From Actinomadura sp. 6K520 (lineage in GTDB: Bacteria > Actinomycetota > Actinomycetes > Streptosporangiales > Streptosporangiaceae): a DNA stretch of 41,734 nt. Below, piece after piece: positions 14,403 through 26,011 of this stretch; the stretch's first letter is position 1; every line of letters begins with the position of its first letter. The stretch covers positions 1 through 41,734 of the forward strand of contig NZ_SMLC01000055.1 of the NCBI RefSeq assembly GCF_004349245.1. The letters are read 5' to 3'. The position numbers were made by a program, and so were the translations under genes. A model generated the notes under the pieces. That model did no database searches. It saw only the letters and a list, made by a program, of their open reading frames with translations, and was not told where the DNA came from.

Positions 14403-15041
14403 TCAGGCCGCGTTCGGCTCCGGCACCGCGGCCAGGACGGACGCCACGCGCTCGGCGTCGGCGACGTGGACGTGCGGCACGTCCAGGAACACCCGCAGCG
14501 GCCCCGCCGGAAGGCCCAGCTCGTCGGAGACCCGGAGCTGGACCTCGCGGAGCGGGATGTAGGCCAGGTACGCCCGGTACACGTTCTGCGACCGGAACAT
14601 CGCCGTCATGATCAGCCGGTAGCCGCGGATGCGGAACGACAGCGCCGTGAGGCACGGCAGCCCCTCCGCCGGCTCGCCCGGGATCGTCAGGGAGATCCAC
14701 GCGCTGGTCGTCCACGGCCGGGCGCGCAGCAGATCCACCACCCAGCGGATCTGGTCGTGGCCCTGGAGGTCGTGCAGCCTCGGCCAGTAGCGTCCCGGGA
14801 CGTTGCGGCGCGTGCGCTCCTGCGCGCGCCGCACGAGCCGGGTCCGGTCGCCGTGCTCGTGGAGGATCGGGTCCTCCCAGCTCAGCGAGGAGATCTCGAA
14901 CAGCACCGGCGGGCCCTCGATGATCGGCCCGGCGTCCTCCATGCCGGCCTCGCCGGCCGCCCAGACGTGCCGCAGGACGCCGATCCACGCCTGCCCGCAG
15001 GTCTCCCAGCGCCGGACGGCCCTGTCGTCTCGCGCCTGCAC
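14403..15041 (-). CDS. Thymidylate-synthase-like protein with altered key residues
   Basis: A 212-residue protein that aligns with the C-terminal two thirds of ThyA: TTSAWISL matches the S-A-W strand; GLPCLTALSF carries a Cys at the place of the catalytic Cys in A-P-C-H; MFRSQNV stands for the phosphate-binding R-S-x-D-V; ELGLPAGPL and VPHVHVAD match the region before and at T-H-L-Y. Two diagnostic residues differ: the Asp of R-S-x-D is Asn, and the pyrimidine-selecting Asn of F-N-x-A-S-Y appears replaced (YLAYIPLREVQ). It may act on another nucleotide or be non-catalytic. Its start is a GTG at 15039-15041 with GGGGAG 7 nt upstream. It lies upstream of serA on the same strand, separated by a hairpin. 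It is shorter than true ThyA (about 260). Confidence 0.65.
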   Translation of the reverse strand: MQARDDRAVRRWETCGQAWIGVLRHVWAAGEAGMEDAGPIIEGPPVLFEISSLSWEDPILHEHGDRTRLVRRAQERTRRNVPGRYWPRLHDLQGHDQIRWVVDLLRARPWTTSAWISLTIPGEPAEGLPCLTALSFRIRGYRLIMTAMFRSQNVYRAYLAYIPLREVQLRVSDELGLPAGPLRVFLDVPHVHVADAERVASVLAAVPEPNAA

Positions 15042-15621
15042 GTCACGACTCCCCGCCGCAATTCGTCCCATGACCCATGGCGCGGATCCGGTAATTGCCC
15101 GCCGGTGACTTTGACCGGACGAAGACGAATTCCACCCTGCCTCCGGCCTGTGACCCTCCGTCGTTCCTGAACAGCATCACACCACTCATGCGCTCCGCCC
15201 CAACACCCGCTCCGGCGGCGGTCACATGAACGTTCGCGCAGGTTCACCCCGCGCCGGCCGCGGCCGTCACGGCTTTCTTCAAGTATCAGGCAAAGCGCGC
15301 CGAAAGGATAGGGTAATTTATCGGCAAGGTACCTTCACCGGCATTCTGACGCGTGCCATGGGCACCAGTCACCTGGACAATCTGTCCAAAAACCGTGTTT
15401 ATCGGCATCGCGAGTCGGCGACGGCACTCCCGGCCGCGATCGCTCCGGCACCGCGCCGCCAGGCCGCTCGGCACGGGGGCCGTTGTCGCGGGACGGGCAG
15501 GTCTCCATGGCCGGACGGCCATATAGAACAGGCGCCGGCGGGGACACGCCACGAGGTTTCACTGTGTGCGAGGGCCCGGAGCCTTAACGTGACCGATGTT
15601 GCCGGCCGATCAGGAGTGAAC
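15042..15621. other. 580-nt region without a supported gene
   Basis: Frames cross it on both strands but have ordinary-to-low G/C at third positions and no family resemblance. An AT-richer part (about 15270-15410) contains TGGACA-ATC-TGTCCA, a perfect 6-3-6 inverted repeat at 15374-15388, a plausible operator. Promoters for the divergent genes at 15041 (minus) and 15622 (plus) must lie here; no hexamer pair is convincing. Confidence 0.5.
15374..15388. repeat. 15-bp inverted repeat (6-3-6)
   Basis: TGGACA and TGTCCA flank ATC. It sits in the divergent gap, about 234 nt before the plus-strand gene at 15622 and about 330 nt before the minus-strand gene starting at 15041. It could be a regulator-binding site; no regulator gene is adjacent. 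Confidence 0.4.
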
Positions 15622-16410
15622 GTGACCTCGGACTGCACCGCCAGCGTCCTGCGCGACGTCCTGCGCGTGTACGACCACCGCTACCTGGGCCTTGACCGGC
15701 TCCAGCGGGAGCGGCTCGTGGACGGCACCCGGCATGTCATCGGCGAGGAGGGGCTGAGCGACGCCGTGCGCGCCGCGATGCCCGCCTCCGCCCGGCTCAG
15801 GGCGTTCTGCATCCAGCACGGCCTGCGCGAGGAACTGGAGCGGCTGATCCGCGACGAGGTCGAGGGCGGGCCGGGGGGCGCCGTCGTCGTCGGCGGCCGG
15901 ATCTACGCGATGTACCCGTACCTGCGCGGCGTCCCCCGCCAGGACGCCGACATCACCACCGAGGTCGGCGTCGACCACCGGCTCGACGCGGTCTCCTGGC
16001 AGGGCAAGAGGATCCGCGTCCGGGGCTTCGCGGCGCTGCAGCGCGTCGAGACGAACCGGACGGCCGTGGACGTCCTCCTGCGGGAACGCGCGTCGGGCAA
16101 GGAGCACGGCTTCCCCGCCGCCCCCCGGCAGGACCGGCCCGGCGGGTTCGAGGTCGTCATCGACCCGGCCGTCGTGCGGCCGGGACGCTGGGACGTCCAC
16201 GTCGCGGCGACGGCGCACGGGGTGACGCGCGAGGCCCGCTTCGGGTCCGTGCGCGCCGAAGAGCTGAGGACCGCGCCGCAGGGCCGCACCGCGGGCGCGC
16301 GGAACGCCGGGTTCTACTTCACCCGGGGCGGCCACCTGGCGCTCATCGTGCGCGAGCTGCCCGGCGACACCTCGCTGCGGGCGCGGCTCCTGCGCCGCCT
16401 CGGACGCTGA
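15622..16410 (+). CDS. Orphan domain resembling the C-terminal part of a teichoic-acid-type glycosyltransferase
   Basis: A 262-residue soluble protein from GTG at 15622, with AGGAG 6 nt upstream. The first 75 residues (VLRDVLRVYDHRYLGLDRLQ, ERLVDGTRHVIGEEGLSDAV, SARLRAFCIQHGLREELERL) resemble the helical segment that follows the GT2 catalytic core in actinobacterial bifunctional glycosyltransferase/CDP-glycerol glycerophosphotransferases. The remainder is beta-rich (VVVGGRIYAMYPYLRG, WQGKRIRVRGFAALQRVETN, RPGRWDVHVAATAHGVTREA), like an immunoglobulin-type accessory domain of those enzymes. No DxD or nucleotide-binding motif is present, so it is unlikely to be a transferase alone. It may be a detached domain working with a separate enzyme or a remnant; the upstream 580 nt show no convincing GT2 remains. 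Family assignment is tentative. Confidence 0.55.
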   Translation: MTSDCTASVLRDVLRVYDHRYLGLDRLQRERLVDGTRHVIGEEGLSDAVRAAMPASARLRAFCIQHGLREELERLIRDEVEGGPGGAVVVGGRIYAMYPYLRGVPRQDADITTEVGVDHRLDAVSWQGKRIRVRGFAALQRVETNRTAVDVLLRERASGKEHGFPAAPRQDRPGGFEVVIDPAVVRPGRWDVHVAATAHGVTREARFGSVRAEELRTAPQGRTAGARNAGFYFTRGGHLALIVRELPGDTSLRARLLRRLGR

Positions 16411-16460
16411 CCCGCGGCGTCGCCGCCGTGCGCTCGGCGGGCGACGGCGCGCCGCGGGTC
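16409..16460. terminator. Long bidirectional terminator between convergent genes
   Basis: GACCCGCGGCG (16409-16419) and CGCCGCGGGTC (16450-16460) form a perfect 11-bp outer stem with further GC pairing inside (TCGCC with GGCGA). It occupies the gap between the orphan domain gene (plus) and ilvC (minus) and can serve both. Confidence 0.75.
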
Positions 16461-16470
16461 GAGGCGGTGA

Positions 16471-19813
<3,343 letters not shown>

Positions 19814-19857
19814 GATCTGCGTTTCCTTGGGGAGTGGTTGGAGGCTCGCCGGGCAAC

Positions 19858-19891
19858 AAAAAACCCCCGCCGCCGTGAGGCGGTCGAGGGG
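19858..19891 (-). terminator. Attenuator terminator of ilvBNC
   Basis: On the minus strand CCGCC-TCAC-GGCGG with flanking CCCC/GGGG gives a strong hairpin (19864-19891) followed by six U (19858-19863). It lies between the leader peptide and ilvB, 44 nt before the ilvB start. Confidence 0.85.
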
Positions 19892-19892
19892 A

Positions 19893-19929
19893 GGCGCGCA
19901 GGACGAGGAGCTTGATCAGCCTGCGCGCC
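19893..19929 (-). promoter_or_regulatory. GC-rich leader stem overlapping the ilvB leader peptide
   Basis: GGCGCGCAGG (19920-19929 on minus) and CCTGCGCGCC (19893-19902) form a perfect 10-bp stem with the leader stop codon just after the 5' arm. Its position relative to peptide and terminator is the same as in the cimA leader. Confidence 0.7.
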
Positions 19930-19966
19930 GACCAAGTACTACGAGGATGGTGCTGGTGCTCTGCAC
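19916..19966 (-). CDS. ilvB leader peptide (branched-chain amino acid attenuation)
   Basis: A 16-codon ORF, MQSTSTILVVLGRRAG, from GTG at 19964-19966 to TGA at 19916-19918. Five consecutive branched-chain codons (Ile-Leu-Val-Val-Leu) precede the stem and terminator, as in described ilvB leaders of actinomycetes. There is little room for a ribosome-binding site: a -10-like GAAAGT lies only 6 nt before the GTG, so the leader may be translated from a leaderless mRNA. Confidence 0.82.
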   Translation of the reverse strand: MQSTSTILVVLGRRAG

Positions 19967-19972
19967 GAGCCC

Positions 19973-20001
19973 ACTTTCGCCGATGTCCGGCCCCCGGTCA
20001 A
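19973..20001 (-). promoter_or_regulatory. Promoter of the ilvB leader
   Basis: Read on the minus strand, TTGACC (19996-20001) and GAAAGT (19973-19978) are separated by exactly 17 nt, a good match to the housekeeping actinobacterial promoter. The expected start of transcription falls at or beside the leader GTG (19966). Confidence 0.6.
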
Positions 20002-20048
20002 ATCTGTGGACGCTTTGTCTCAAATGTCGAGACGATCTCCCGTGCCGC

Positions 20049-22889
20049 TCAGCCCGGCAGCGGCAGCGCGACATCGCCGGACGGGGCGTGCCCTTCGAGG
20101 TTGGTGCGCACCAGCGACTCGACCCGCCCGGCCGCCATCGGGCGCGCCACCAGGAAGCCCTGGCCGCGCGGGCAGCCCATCTCGCGCAGCGCCTCCAGCT
20201 GCTCGGGCCGCTCGATGCCCTCCGCGACCACGGTCAGCCCGAGGTCGCTGCCGAGCCGCACGATCGTCCGGGTGAGCAGCGTGCGGGTCTCGTCCGACCC
20301 GAGCCCCGCCACGAACGACGGGTCGATCTTGATGACGTCGACCGGGAGCTGCCCGAGGTAGGCGAGGGAGGCGTAGCCGGTGCCGAAGTCGTCTATCGCG
20401 AGGCGCACCCCGAGGTTCCGCAGCTCGGACAGGCGCTCCACGTTCTGGCCCGCGTCCTCGACGAGGACCTCTTCGCGCACCTCCAGCGTGAGGGCCTGCG
20501 GCGGCAGCCCCGTCTCCTCCAGCGCCGCCGCGACCGACTCCACGAACCGGGGCGCGGCGATCTGCCGGGCGGTGAAGTTGACCGACAGGCCGACGTCCCA
20601 CGCGTCCCCGCGCCACCGCGCGACCTCCCGGCACGCCTCCCGCAGCACCCAGTCGCCGAGCGGGATCATCAGGCCGGACTCCTCCGCCGGGCCGATGAAC
20701 TCCTCGGGCGGCACGGCCTCGCCGCCCCGCCACCAGCGCAGCAGCGCCTCCACGCCGGTCACCCGGGACGTCGCGAGGTCCACCATGGGCTGGAACTCGA
20801 TCGCGAACTCCTCCTCGGCCAGCGCCTGCTGGAGGTCGCTGCCGAGCTCCAGGCGCCGGACGACGTCCGCGTGCATGTGCGGCGCGTACACCTCGACGCG
20901 CCCGCCGCCGGCCGCTTTCGCGCGGGCCATCGCCAGGTCGCCGTTGCGGAGCAGGTCGGCCGCGGTGCGGCGGAGCCGGCGGCCCGCCTCGGCGGCGTTC
21001 CCGGCCGCGCCCGCGGGCCGCTCCTCGTCCCCGGCGAAGGCGATGCCGACACTCGCCGTCAGCACGATGTGCTTGTTGCCGACCTGATAAGGGTCGGCCG
21101 AAAGTGCGCGCAGGAGCCGTCCCGCGAGCTCCACAGTGGCGCGCGTCTCACCGTCGTCCGGCGGTAGCTGGACGAGGACGGCGAACTCGTCACCGCCCCA
21201 GCGGGCCACCGTGTCGTCGGAGTGGACGGTCGCGCGCAGCCTCCTGGCGGCCTGCGCCAGCACCTGGTCACCGGCGGCGTGCCCGGCGGAGTCGTTCACC
21301 GCCGTGAAGCCGTCGAGGTCGACGAACACGACCGCGACCTCGCCGCCGGACGGCTCGTGCCGCGACAGCACCTCCCGGGTGCGCTCCTCGAAGTAGGACC
21401 GGTTGGGCAGGCCCGTCAGGCCGTCGTGGAACGTCAGGTGCGCCACCTGACGCTGCAGCGCCGCCTGCTCGCTGAGGTCCCGGGTGGTGACGAGCAGCCG
21501 CGTGGGCGCGCCGTCGGAGCCGCTGTAGCGGGAGATCGTGGACTCGGTCGGCAGCCACGTCCCGTCCGCCGCGCGCACCCGGCACGACACGCGCAGCGCC
21601 TCGTCGACGGACTCGTCGTCCAGGACTTCGAGGAAGACCTCCTCGACGCGCGGCAGGTCCTCCGGGTGGACGATCTCGTGCAGCGGGCGCCCGAGCAGCT
21701 CGTCGGGCTCGTAGTGGTACGTCCGCAGGGCGCCCGCGCTGGCGTACTGGACGGTGGCGTCCACGTCGCAGATGAGCACCGCGTCGTTGATGCTCTCCGA
21801 CAGCGCCCGGAAGTGCTCCTCGCCGGTCTCCACGGCGCGGCGCAGCGCGTCGTTCTCACGGAGCAGGCCCGCCAGCCGCGCGAGCAGCACCAGCGCCGCC
21901 GTGCCCGCCACGATCGAGATGCCGGGTTCGAGGCCGTTGTGCCCGGTCAGCGCGTGGCCCGCGATGAACATGGCGGCCGCGGCGGCGATGGCCGCGGGGG
22001 CGATGCCCGGCCCGATCATGCGGCCCTGCTTCCCGCCGGTGCGGGCGACGGCGTCCGGCTCGGCCACGTCGTCGGGGATGTCGTCGACCGGCGGCGCCGG
22101 CTCGGCGGCCGGGCCCGTCCACGGCACCAGCAGCAGGAGCAGCAGCCCGGCCAGGCGCAGGATGTCGGACGGGTCGTCCGCCGGTCCGCCGCCGTCCAGC
22201 CGGACGAACGTCGTCACGATGTCGGCGGCCGCGATGGCGGTCAGCGCGCCGTACCCCATCCAGGCGAGCCGCCGGTGCCCGCGGGCGGCCCCGAGCACGA
22301 AGGGCAGCGCGCCGCAGACGAAGACGATGCCGATCAGCGGGTACAGCAGCTCCAGCAGGAACTCCGGCGGCGACTCCCCCGACCGGTGGTAGAGCGCGCC
22401 GAACAGGGCGACCCATCCGAGCACGAAGAGGGCGCAGGCGCAGACGTAGGTGTCGGCCGCGTAGCGCAGCCACGTCCCCCCGTCCCGGGGCAGCCTGATC
22501 GGCGCGACGAGGCCGATGACGAGCGCCACCAGGGCGAGCAGGTAGAAGAGGTCGGGCACCGACAGGGACAGGGCGCTGCGGCGGTACCCGTCGATGAGGG
22601 CGGCGCCCACGGCGCCCGCGAACCACGACGCGGCGGCGATCCCGTACCAGCGCCAGGAGGCGGTCCAGACGCCGCCGGGCGCGGTGCCCGGCGTCCCCCC
22701 GCTCGGCCGCCGGGCCGACAGCAGCAGGGACACCGCGGCGGCGCCGGCGGCGCCCGCCTCGGCCCAGGTGATGAAGGCGCTGCCGCCCCAGCCGAGAAGC
22801 GAACCGGTGGCGTACAGGACGCCGACGACGGCGGCCATGGCGACCGGCAGCGCACGCGGCGGCACCCGCCTGGCGTAGTCGCCGCTCAT
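20049..22889 (-). CDS. Membrane PAS-GGDEF-EAL c-di-GMP signalling protein
   Basis: A 946-residue protein from ATG at 22887-22889 with AGGAAGGG about 10 nt upstream. The N-terminal 360 residues contain about nine hydrophobic helices; about 380-500 is a PAS domain (FRALSESINDAVLICDVDAT, GRPLHEIVHPEDLPR); the GGDEF motif is at 565-569 (VARWGGDEF); the EAL domain starts at 714 (EALLRWW) and keeps NFTARQI, IDDFGTGYASL, IKIDPSFV, VAEGIERPEQ. The product-inhibition I-site R-x2-D is H-S-D-D here, so the cyclase lacks it. Both catalytic modules look intact, so it may make and degrade c-di-GMP. From memory its place beside ilvB corresponds to S. coelicolor SCO5511. It ends 83 nt upstream of the ilvB leader and could share no promoter with it. 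Confidence 0.9.
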   Translation of the reverse strand: MSGDYARRVPPRALPVAMAAVVGVLYATGSLLGWGGSAFITWAEAGAAGAAAVSLLLSARRPSGGTPGTAPGGVWTASWRWYGIAAASWFAGAVGAALIDGYRRSALSLSVPDLFYLLALVALVIGLVAPIRLPRDGGTWLRYAADTYVCACALFVLGWVALFGALYHRSGESPPEFLLELLYPLIGIVFVCGALPFVLGAARGHRRLAWMGYGALTAIAAADIVTTFVRLDGGGPADDPSDILRLAGLLLLLLVPWTGPAAEPAPPVDDIPDDVAEPDAVARTGGKQGRMIGPGIAPAAIAAAAAMFIAGHALTGHNGLEPGISIVAGTAALVLLARLAGLLRENDALRRAVETGEEHFRALSESINDAVLICDVDATVQYASAGALRTYHYEPDELLGRPLHEIVHPEDLPRVEEVFLEVLDDESVDEALRVSCRVRAADGTWLPTESTISRYSGSDGAPTRLLVTTRDLSEQAALQRQVAHLTFHDGLTGLPNRSYFEERTREVLSRHEPSGGEVAVVFVDLDGFTAVNDSAGHAAGDQVLAQAARRLRATVHSDDTVARWGGDEFAVLVQLPPDDGETRATVELAGRLLRALSADPYQVGNKHIVLTASVGIAFAGDEERPAGAAGNAAEAGRRLRRTAADLLRNGDLAMARAKAAGGGRVEVYAPHMHADVVRRLELGSDLQQALAEEEFAIEFQPMVDLATSRVTGVEALLRWWRGGEAVPPEEFIGPAEESGLMIPLGDWVLREACREVARWRGDAWDVGLSVNFTARQIAAPRFVESVAAALEETGLPPQALTLEVREEVLVEDAGQNVERLSELRNLGVRLAIDDFGTGYASLAYLGQLPVDVIKIDPSFVAGLGSDETRTLLTRTIVRLGSDLGLTVVAEGIERPEQLEALREMGCPRGQGFLVARPMAAGRVESLVRTNLEGHAPSGDVALPLPG

Positions 22890-23358
22890 CGCGCCGTGTC
22901 CCTTCCTGCCCCGGTGGAGCGTTCGGTCCCTGCAGACGCCGCACCGCGCCAGGGGAGATTTCGGGTTCCCGATCTTCGCCATATAACGGACGGAAGATCG
23001 TGAATCGTGCCCGCGCGGGGTCGGCGCGGGCCGGTGGCGGGCGGGTCGGCCTCGCCCGCCGGAGATCAGCGTCGTCGCTGCCCTACGGGATCACCGTCGC
23101 GCTCAATGTACGTTCCATAGGTCACGGAGCGATTGAGGCTGAGCGTCCTCCCGGAGACAAACGACCTTGTCGAAAACCTATTTAGGACACCCGAAAGCCG
23201 GTCGTCACGGACATGGCGCCCTGCCCGGCGGCACGGAGAGTGAACACTGTTCGGGGACCGGGTCCGGGTACGAACCTCGCGCCGTGCGGGAATGACCGCG
23301 GCCGGATTGGAACGGCGGGCCACGCGGATCCGTACTACCTACGGGAGGTAATCTGCTC
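22890..23358. promoter_or_regulatory. Divergent intergenic region (469 nt)
   Basis: No gene is supported here. It separates the GGDEF-EAL gene (minus) from the GSDH lipoprotein gene (plus). Near the former, GGCGGGCG and CGCCCGCC (about 23036-23061) can form a hairpin. The part around 23100-23190 is AT-richer than average and may hold promoters, but hexamers are not convincing; TTGGAA with CGTACT 18 nt downstream (about 23307-23336) is a weak candidate for the lipoprotein gene. Confidence 0.4.
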
Positions 23359-24474
23359 ATGCCAAGGCACACGATCGTCCTGGTCTCGGCCGCGCTGGTG
23401 CTCGCGGCCTGCGGGTCGCCGTCCTCCGACGAGGACGGCGGGGCCCGCACCCCGCCGCCGGCGACCGCGAGCGGCACGGCCGGGACGGGCGGCGGGGCAG
23501 GCGGAACCGCCGAGCCCGGTGAACCGCGCGCCGTCGCCACCGGTCTGGAGGTCCCCTGGGCGGTGGCGTTCCTGCCGGGCGGCGACGCCCTGGTGACCGA
23601 ACGCGACAGTGCCCGCCTGATGCGCGTCACCCGGTCCGGCGAGAAGACGGTCATCGGGAAGGTGCCCGGCGTGGAACCCGGCGGCGAGGGCGGGCTGATG
23701 GGCGTCGCCGTCTCCCCCGGGTACTCCGCCGACAAGCTCGTCTACCTCTACTTCACGGCGGCGTCGGACAACCGCGTCGTCCGCGCCTCCTACGACGGCG
23801 GCGAACTCGGCTCCCTGGAACCCGTCGTGACCGGTATCCCGAAGGCCGGCAACCACAACGGCGGCCGCATCGCGTTCGGTCCGGACAAGATGCTCTACAT
23901 CGCCACCGGCGACGCCGGCGACAGCGGCCTGTCCCAGAACAGGAACTCCCTCGGCGGCAAGATCCTCCGCGTCACCCCCGACGGGAAGCCCGCCCCGGAC
24001 AACCCCTTCGGCAACCGCACCTGGACGTACGGCCACCGCAACGTGCAGGGGCTCGCCTGGGACGACGAGGGCCGCATGTACGCCACCGAGTTCGGCCAGA
24101 ACCGCTTCGACGAGATCAACCTCATCGAGCGGGGCAACAACTACGGCTGGCCCGAGGTCGAAGGCGAGGGTGACCGCGAGGGGTTCACGAACCCCCTCCT
24201 GACCTGGACGACCGACGAGGCGTCCCCGTCCGGCCTCGCCTACGCCGACGGCTCCCTCTGGGCCGCCGCCCTGCGCGGCGAACGCCTCTGGCAGGTGCCC
24301 CTCGACGACGGCGAGGCGGGCCGCCCGGCCGCGCGCTTCGCGTTCGGCTTCGGCCGGATCCGCGCCGTCGCCGAGGCTCCGGGCGGCTCCCTGTGGTTCG
24401 CCACCAGCAACAAGGACGGCCGCGGCGACCCGGCCCCCGACGACGACCGCATCATGAACGTTCCCCTCGGCTAG
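23359..24474 (+). CDS. Secreted lipoprotein, PQQ-dependent glucose/sorbosone dehydrogenase family
   Basis: A 371-residue protein with a lipoprotein signal: hydrophobic IVLVSAALVLAACGS with the lipobox Leu-Ala-Ala-Cys18, followed by a Gly/Thr/Ala-rich linker to about residue 50. The rest is a six-bladed beta-propeller of the GSDH family: LEVPWAVAFLPGGDALVTER, GGEGGLMGVAVSPGYSADKL, the metal/PQQ-site strand GNHNGGRIAFGPDKMLYIATGD, TWTYGHRNVQGLAWD and FGQNRFDEINLIERGNNYGW. In known members PQQ and Ca2+ bind in the propeller centre and sugars are oxidised outside the cell. Substrate and cofactor use here are unproven; actinomycetes often lack PQQ synthesis. ATG at 23359 with GGGAGGT about 9 nt upstream. 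Confidence 0.9.
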   Translation: MPRHTIVLVSAALVLAACGSPSSDEDGGARTPPPATASGTAGTGGGAGGTAEPGEPRAVATGLEVPWAVAFLPGGDALVTERDSARLMRVTRSGEKTVIGKVPGVEPGGEGGLMGVAVSPGYSADKLVYLYFTAASDNRVVRASYDGGELGSLEPVVTGIPKAGNHNGGRIAFGPDKMLYIATGDAGDSGLSQNRNSLGGKILRVTPDGKPAPDNPFGNRTWTYGHRNVQGLAWDDEGRMYATEFGQNRFDEINLIERGNNYGWPEVEGEGDREGFTNPLLTWTTDEASPSGLAYADGSLWAAALRGERLWQVPLDDGEAGRPAARFAFGFGRIRAVAEAPGGSLWFATSNKDGRGDPAPDDDRIMNVPLG

Positions 24475-24493
24475 CCGGCGGCCGGCCGAGGGG
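24463..24493. terminator. Bidirectional terminator, GSDH gene and gatB
   Basis: CCCCTCGGC (24463-24471) and GCCGAGGGG (24485-24493) are a perfect 9-bp inverted repeat around the stop codon region of the plus-strand gene, 15 nt beyond the gatB stop on the other strand. It can serve both convergent genes. Confidence 0.7.
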
Positions 24494-24508
24494 AACGGCG
24501 GCGCGGCG

Positions 24509-26011
24509 TCAGGAGGCGCCGAGCTTCTCCAGGATGAGCTCGCGGGCGCGGCCGGCGTCGGCCTGGCCCCGGGTGGCCTTCATGACGGCGCCGACGAGGG
24601 CGCCGGCGGCGGCGACCTTCCCGGCGCGGATCTTGTCGGCCACGTCGGCGTTGTCGGCGATGACCTGGTCGATCACGGCGGACAGCTCGCCGTCGTCGCT
24701 GACGACCTTGAGGCCGCGGGCGGCGACGACCTCGTCCGGGGTGCCCTCGCCCGCGACGACGCCCTCGAACACCTTGCGGGCCAGCTTGTCGTTCAGCTCA
24801 CCGGCGGTGATCATCGCCTGGACGCGGGCGACCTGCTCGGGCGTGATCGGCAGGTCGGCCAGTTCGACGCCCTGCTCGGTCGCGCGGCGGGACAGCTCGT
24901 TCATCCACCACTTGCGGGCGGCCGCGGCGTCCGAGCCGTGCGCGACCGTCGCCTCGATGAGGTCGACGGCGCCGGCGTTGACGACGTCCCGCAGCTCCAG
25001 GTCGGAAAGGTTCCACTCCCGCTGGATGCGGCGCCGCCGCGCGGCCGGGAGCTCCGGCAGCGACGCGCGGATCTCCGCCACCCACTCCCGCGCCGGCGCC
25101 ATCGGCACCAGGTCGGGCTCGGGGAAGTAGCGGTAGTCCTGCGCCTCCTCCTTGCTCCGGCCGCTGGTGGTGCGGCCCGTGTCCTCGTGGAAGTGGCGGG
25201 TCTCCTGGACCACGCGGCCGCCGTCCGCCAGCACGCCCGCCTGCCGCTCGATCTCCGACCGGACGGCCCGCTCCACCGACCGCAGCGAGTTGACGTTCTT
25301 GGTCTCGCTCCGGGTGCCCCACTCGGTCGCGCCCCGCGGCATGAGCGAGACGTTGACGTCGCAGCGCATCGAGCCCTGCTCCATGCGCACGTCCGAGACG
25401 CCGAGCGAGCGGACCAGCTCGCGGAGTTCGGTCGCGTAGGCGCGGGCCACGAGCGGGGCCTTGGCACCGGTCGCGACGATCGGCTTGGTGACGATCTCGA
25501 CCAGCGGGATGCCGGCCCGGTTGTAGTCGACCAGCGAGTACTCGGCGCCGTGGATGCGGCCGGTCGTGCCGCCGACGTGCAGCGACTTGCCGGTGTCCTC
25601 CTCCATGTGGACGCGCTCGATCTCGATCCGGTACGTCTCGCCCTCGACCTCGACGTCCAGGTGCCCGTCGACGCACAGCGGCTCGTCGTACTGCGAGATC
25701 TGAAAGTTCTTCGGCATGTCCGGATAGAAGTAGTTCTTCCGGGCGAACCTGCACCATTCGACGATGTCGCAGTTCAGCGCCAGGCCGATCTTGATGATGC
25801 CCTCGATCGCGGCGCGGTTGGTGACCGGCAGCGCCCCGGGCAGCCCGAGGCACACCGGGCACACCTGGGTGTTCGGCTCCGCGCCGAACCCGGTCGCGCA
25901 GCCGCAGAACATCTTCGACGCGGTGCCGAGCTCGATGTGCGTCTCGATCCCGAGCACCGGCTCGAACCTGGCGAGCGCCTCGTCGTAGTCCATCAGCGTC
26001 GGAGTGGTCAC
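24509..26011 (-). CDS. gatB: Asp/Glu-tRNA amidotransferase subunit B
   Basis: A 500-residue subunit that binds misacylated Glu-tRNA(Gln)/Asp-tRNA(Asn) and activates its carboxylate with ATP. Motifs: [39 protein letters not shown] (zinc Cys pairs C-G-C and C-P-V-C), [62 protein letters not shown]; then the helical tail and YqeY-like C-terminal domain (about 400-500). GTG start at 26009-26011 with GGAGG 4 nt upstream; it overlaps the gatA stop as GTGA, implying coupled translation. Last gene of gatC-gatA-gatB. Confidence 0.96.
   Translation of the reverse strand: MTTPTLMDYDEALARFEPVLGIETHIELGTASKMFCGCATGFGAEPNTQVCPVCLGLPGALPVTNRAAIEGIIKIGLALNCDIVEWCRFARKNYFYPDMPKNFQISQYDEPLCVDGHLDVEVEGETYRIEIERVHMEEDTGKSLHVGGTTGRIHGAEYSLVDYNRAGIPLVEIVTKPIVATGAKAPLVARAYATELRELVRSLGVSDVRMEQGSMRCDVNVSLMPRGATEWGTRSETKNVNSLRSVERAVRSEIERQAGVLADGGRVVQETRHFHEDTGRTTSGRSKEEAQDYRYFPEPDLVPMAPAREWVAEIRASLPELPAARRRRIQREWNLSDLELRDVVNAGAVDLIEATVAHGSDAAAARKWWMNELSRRATEQGVELADLPITPEQVARVQAMITAGELNDKLARKVFEGVVAGEGTPDEVVAARGLKVVSDDGELSAVIDQVIADNADVADKIRAGKVAAAGALVGAVMKATRGQADAGRARELILEKLGAS

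Noticed and set aside
15043..15225. A 60-codon minus-strand frame ending one base before the thymidylate-synthase-like start
   Set aside because: Only about two thirds of its codons end in G or C, far below the real genes here, and its GTG start has no SD. The tight spacing is probably chance.
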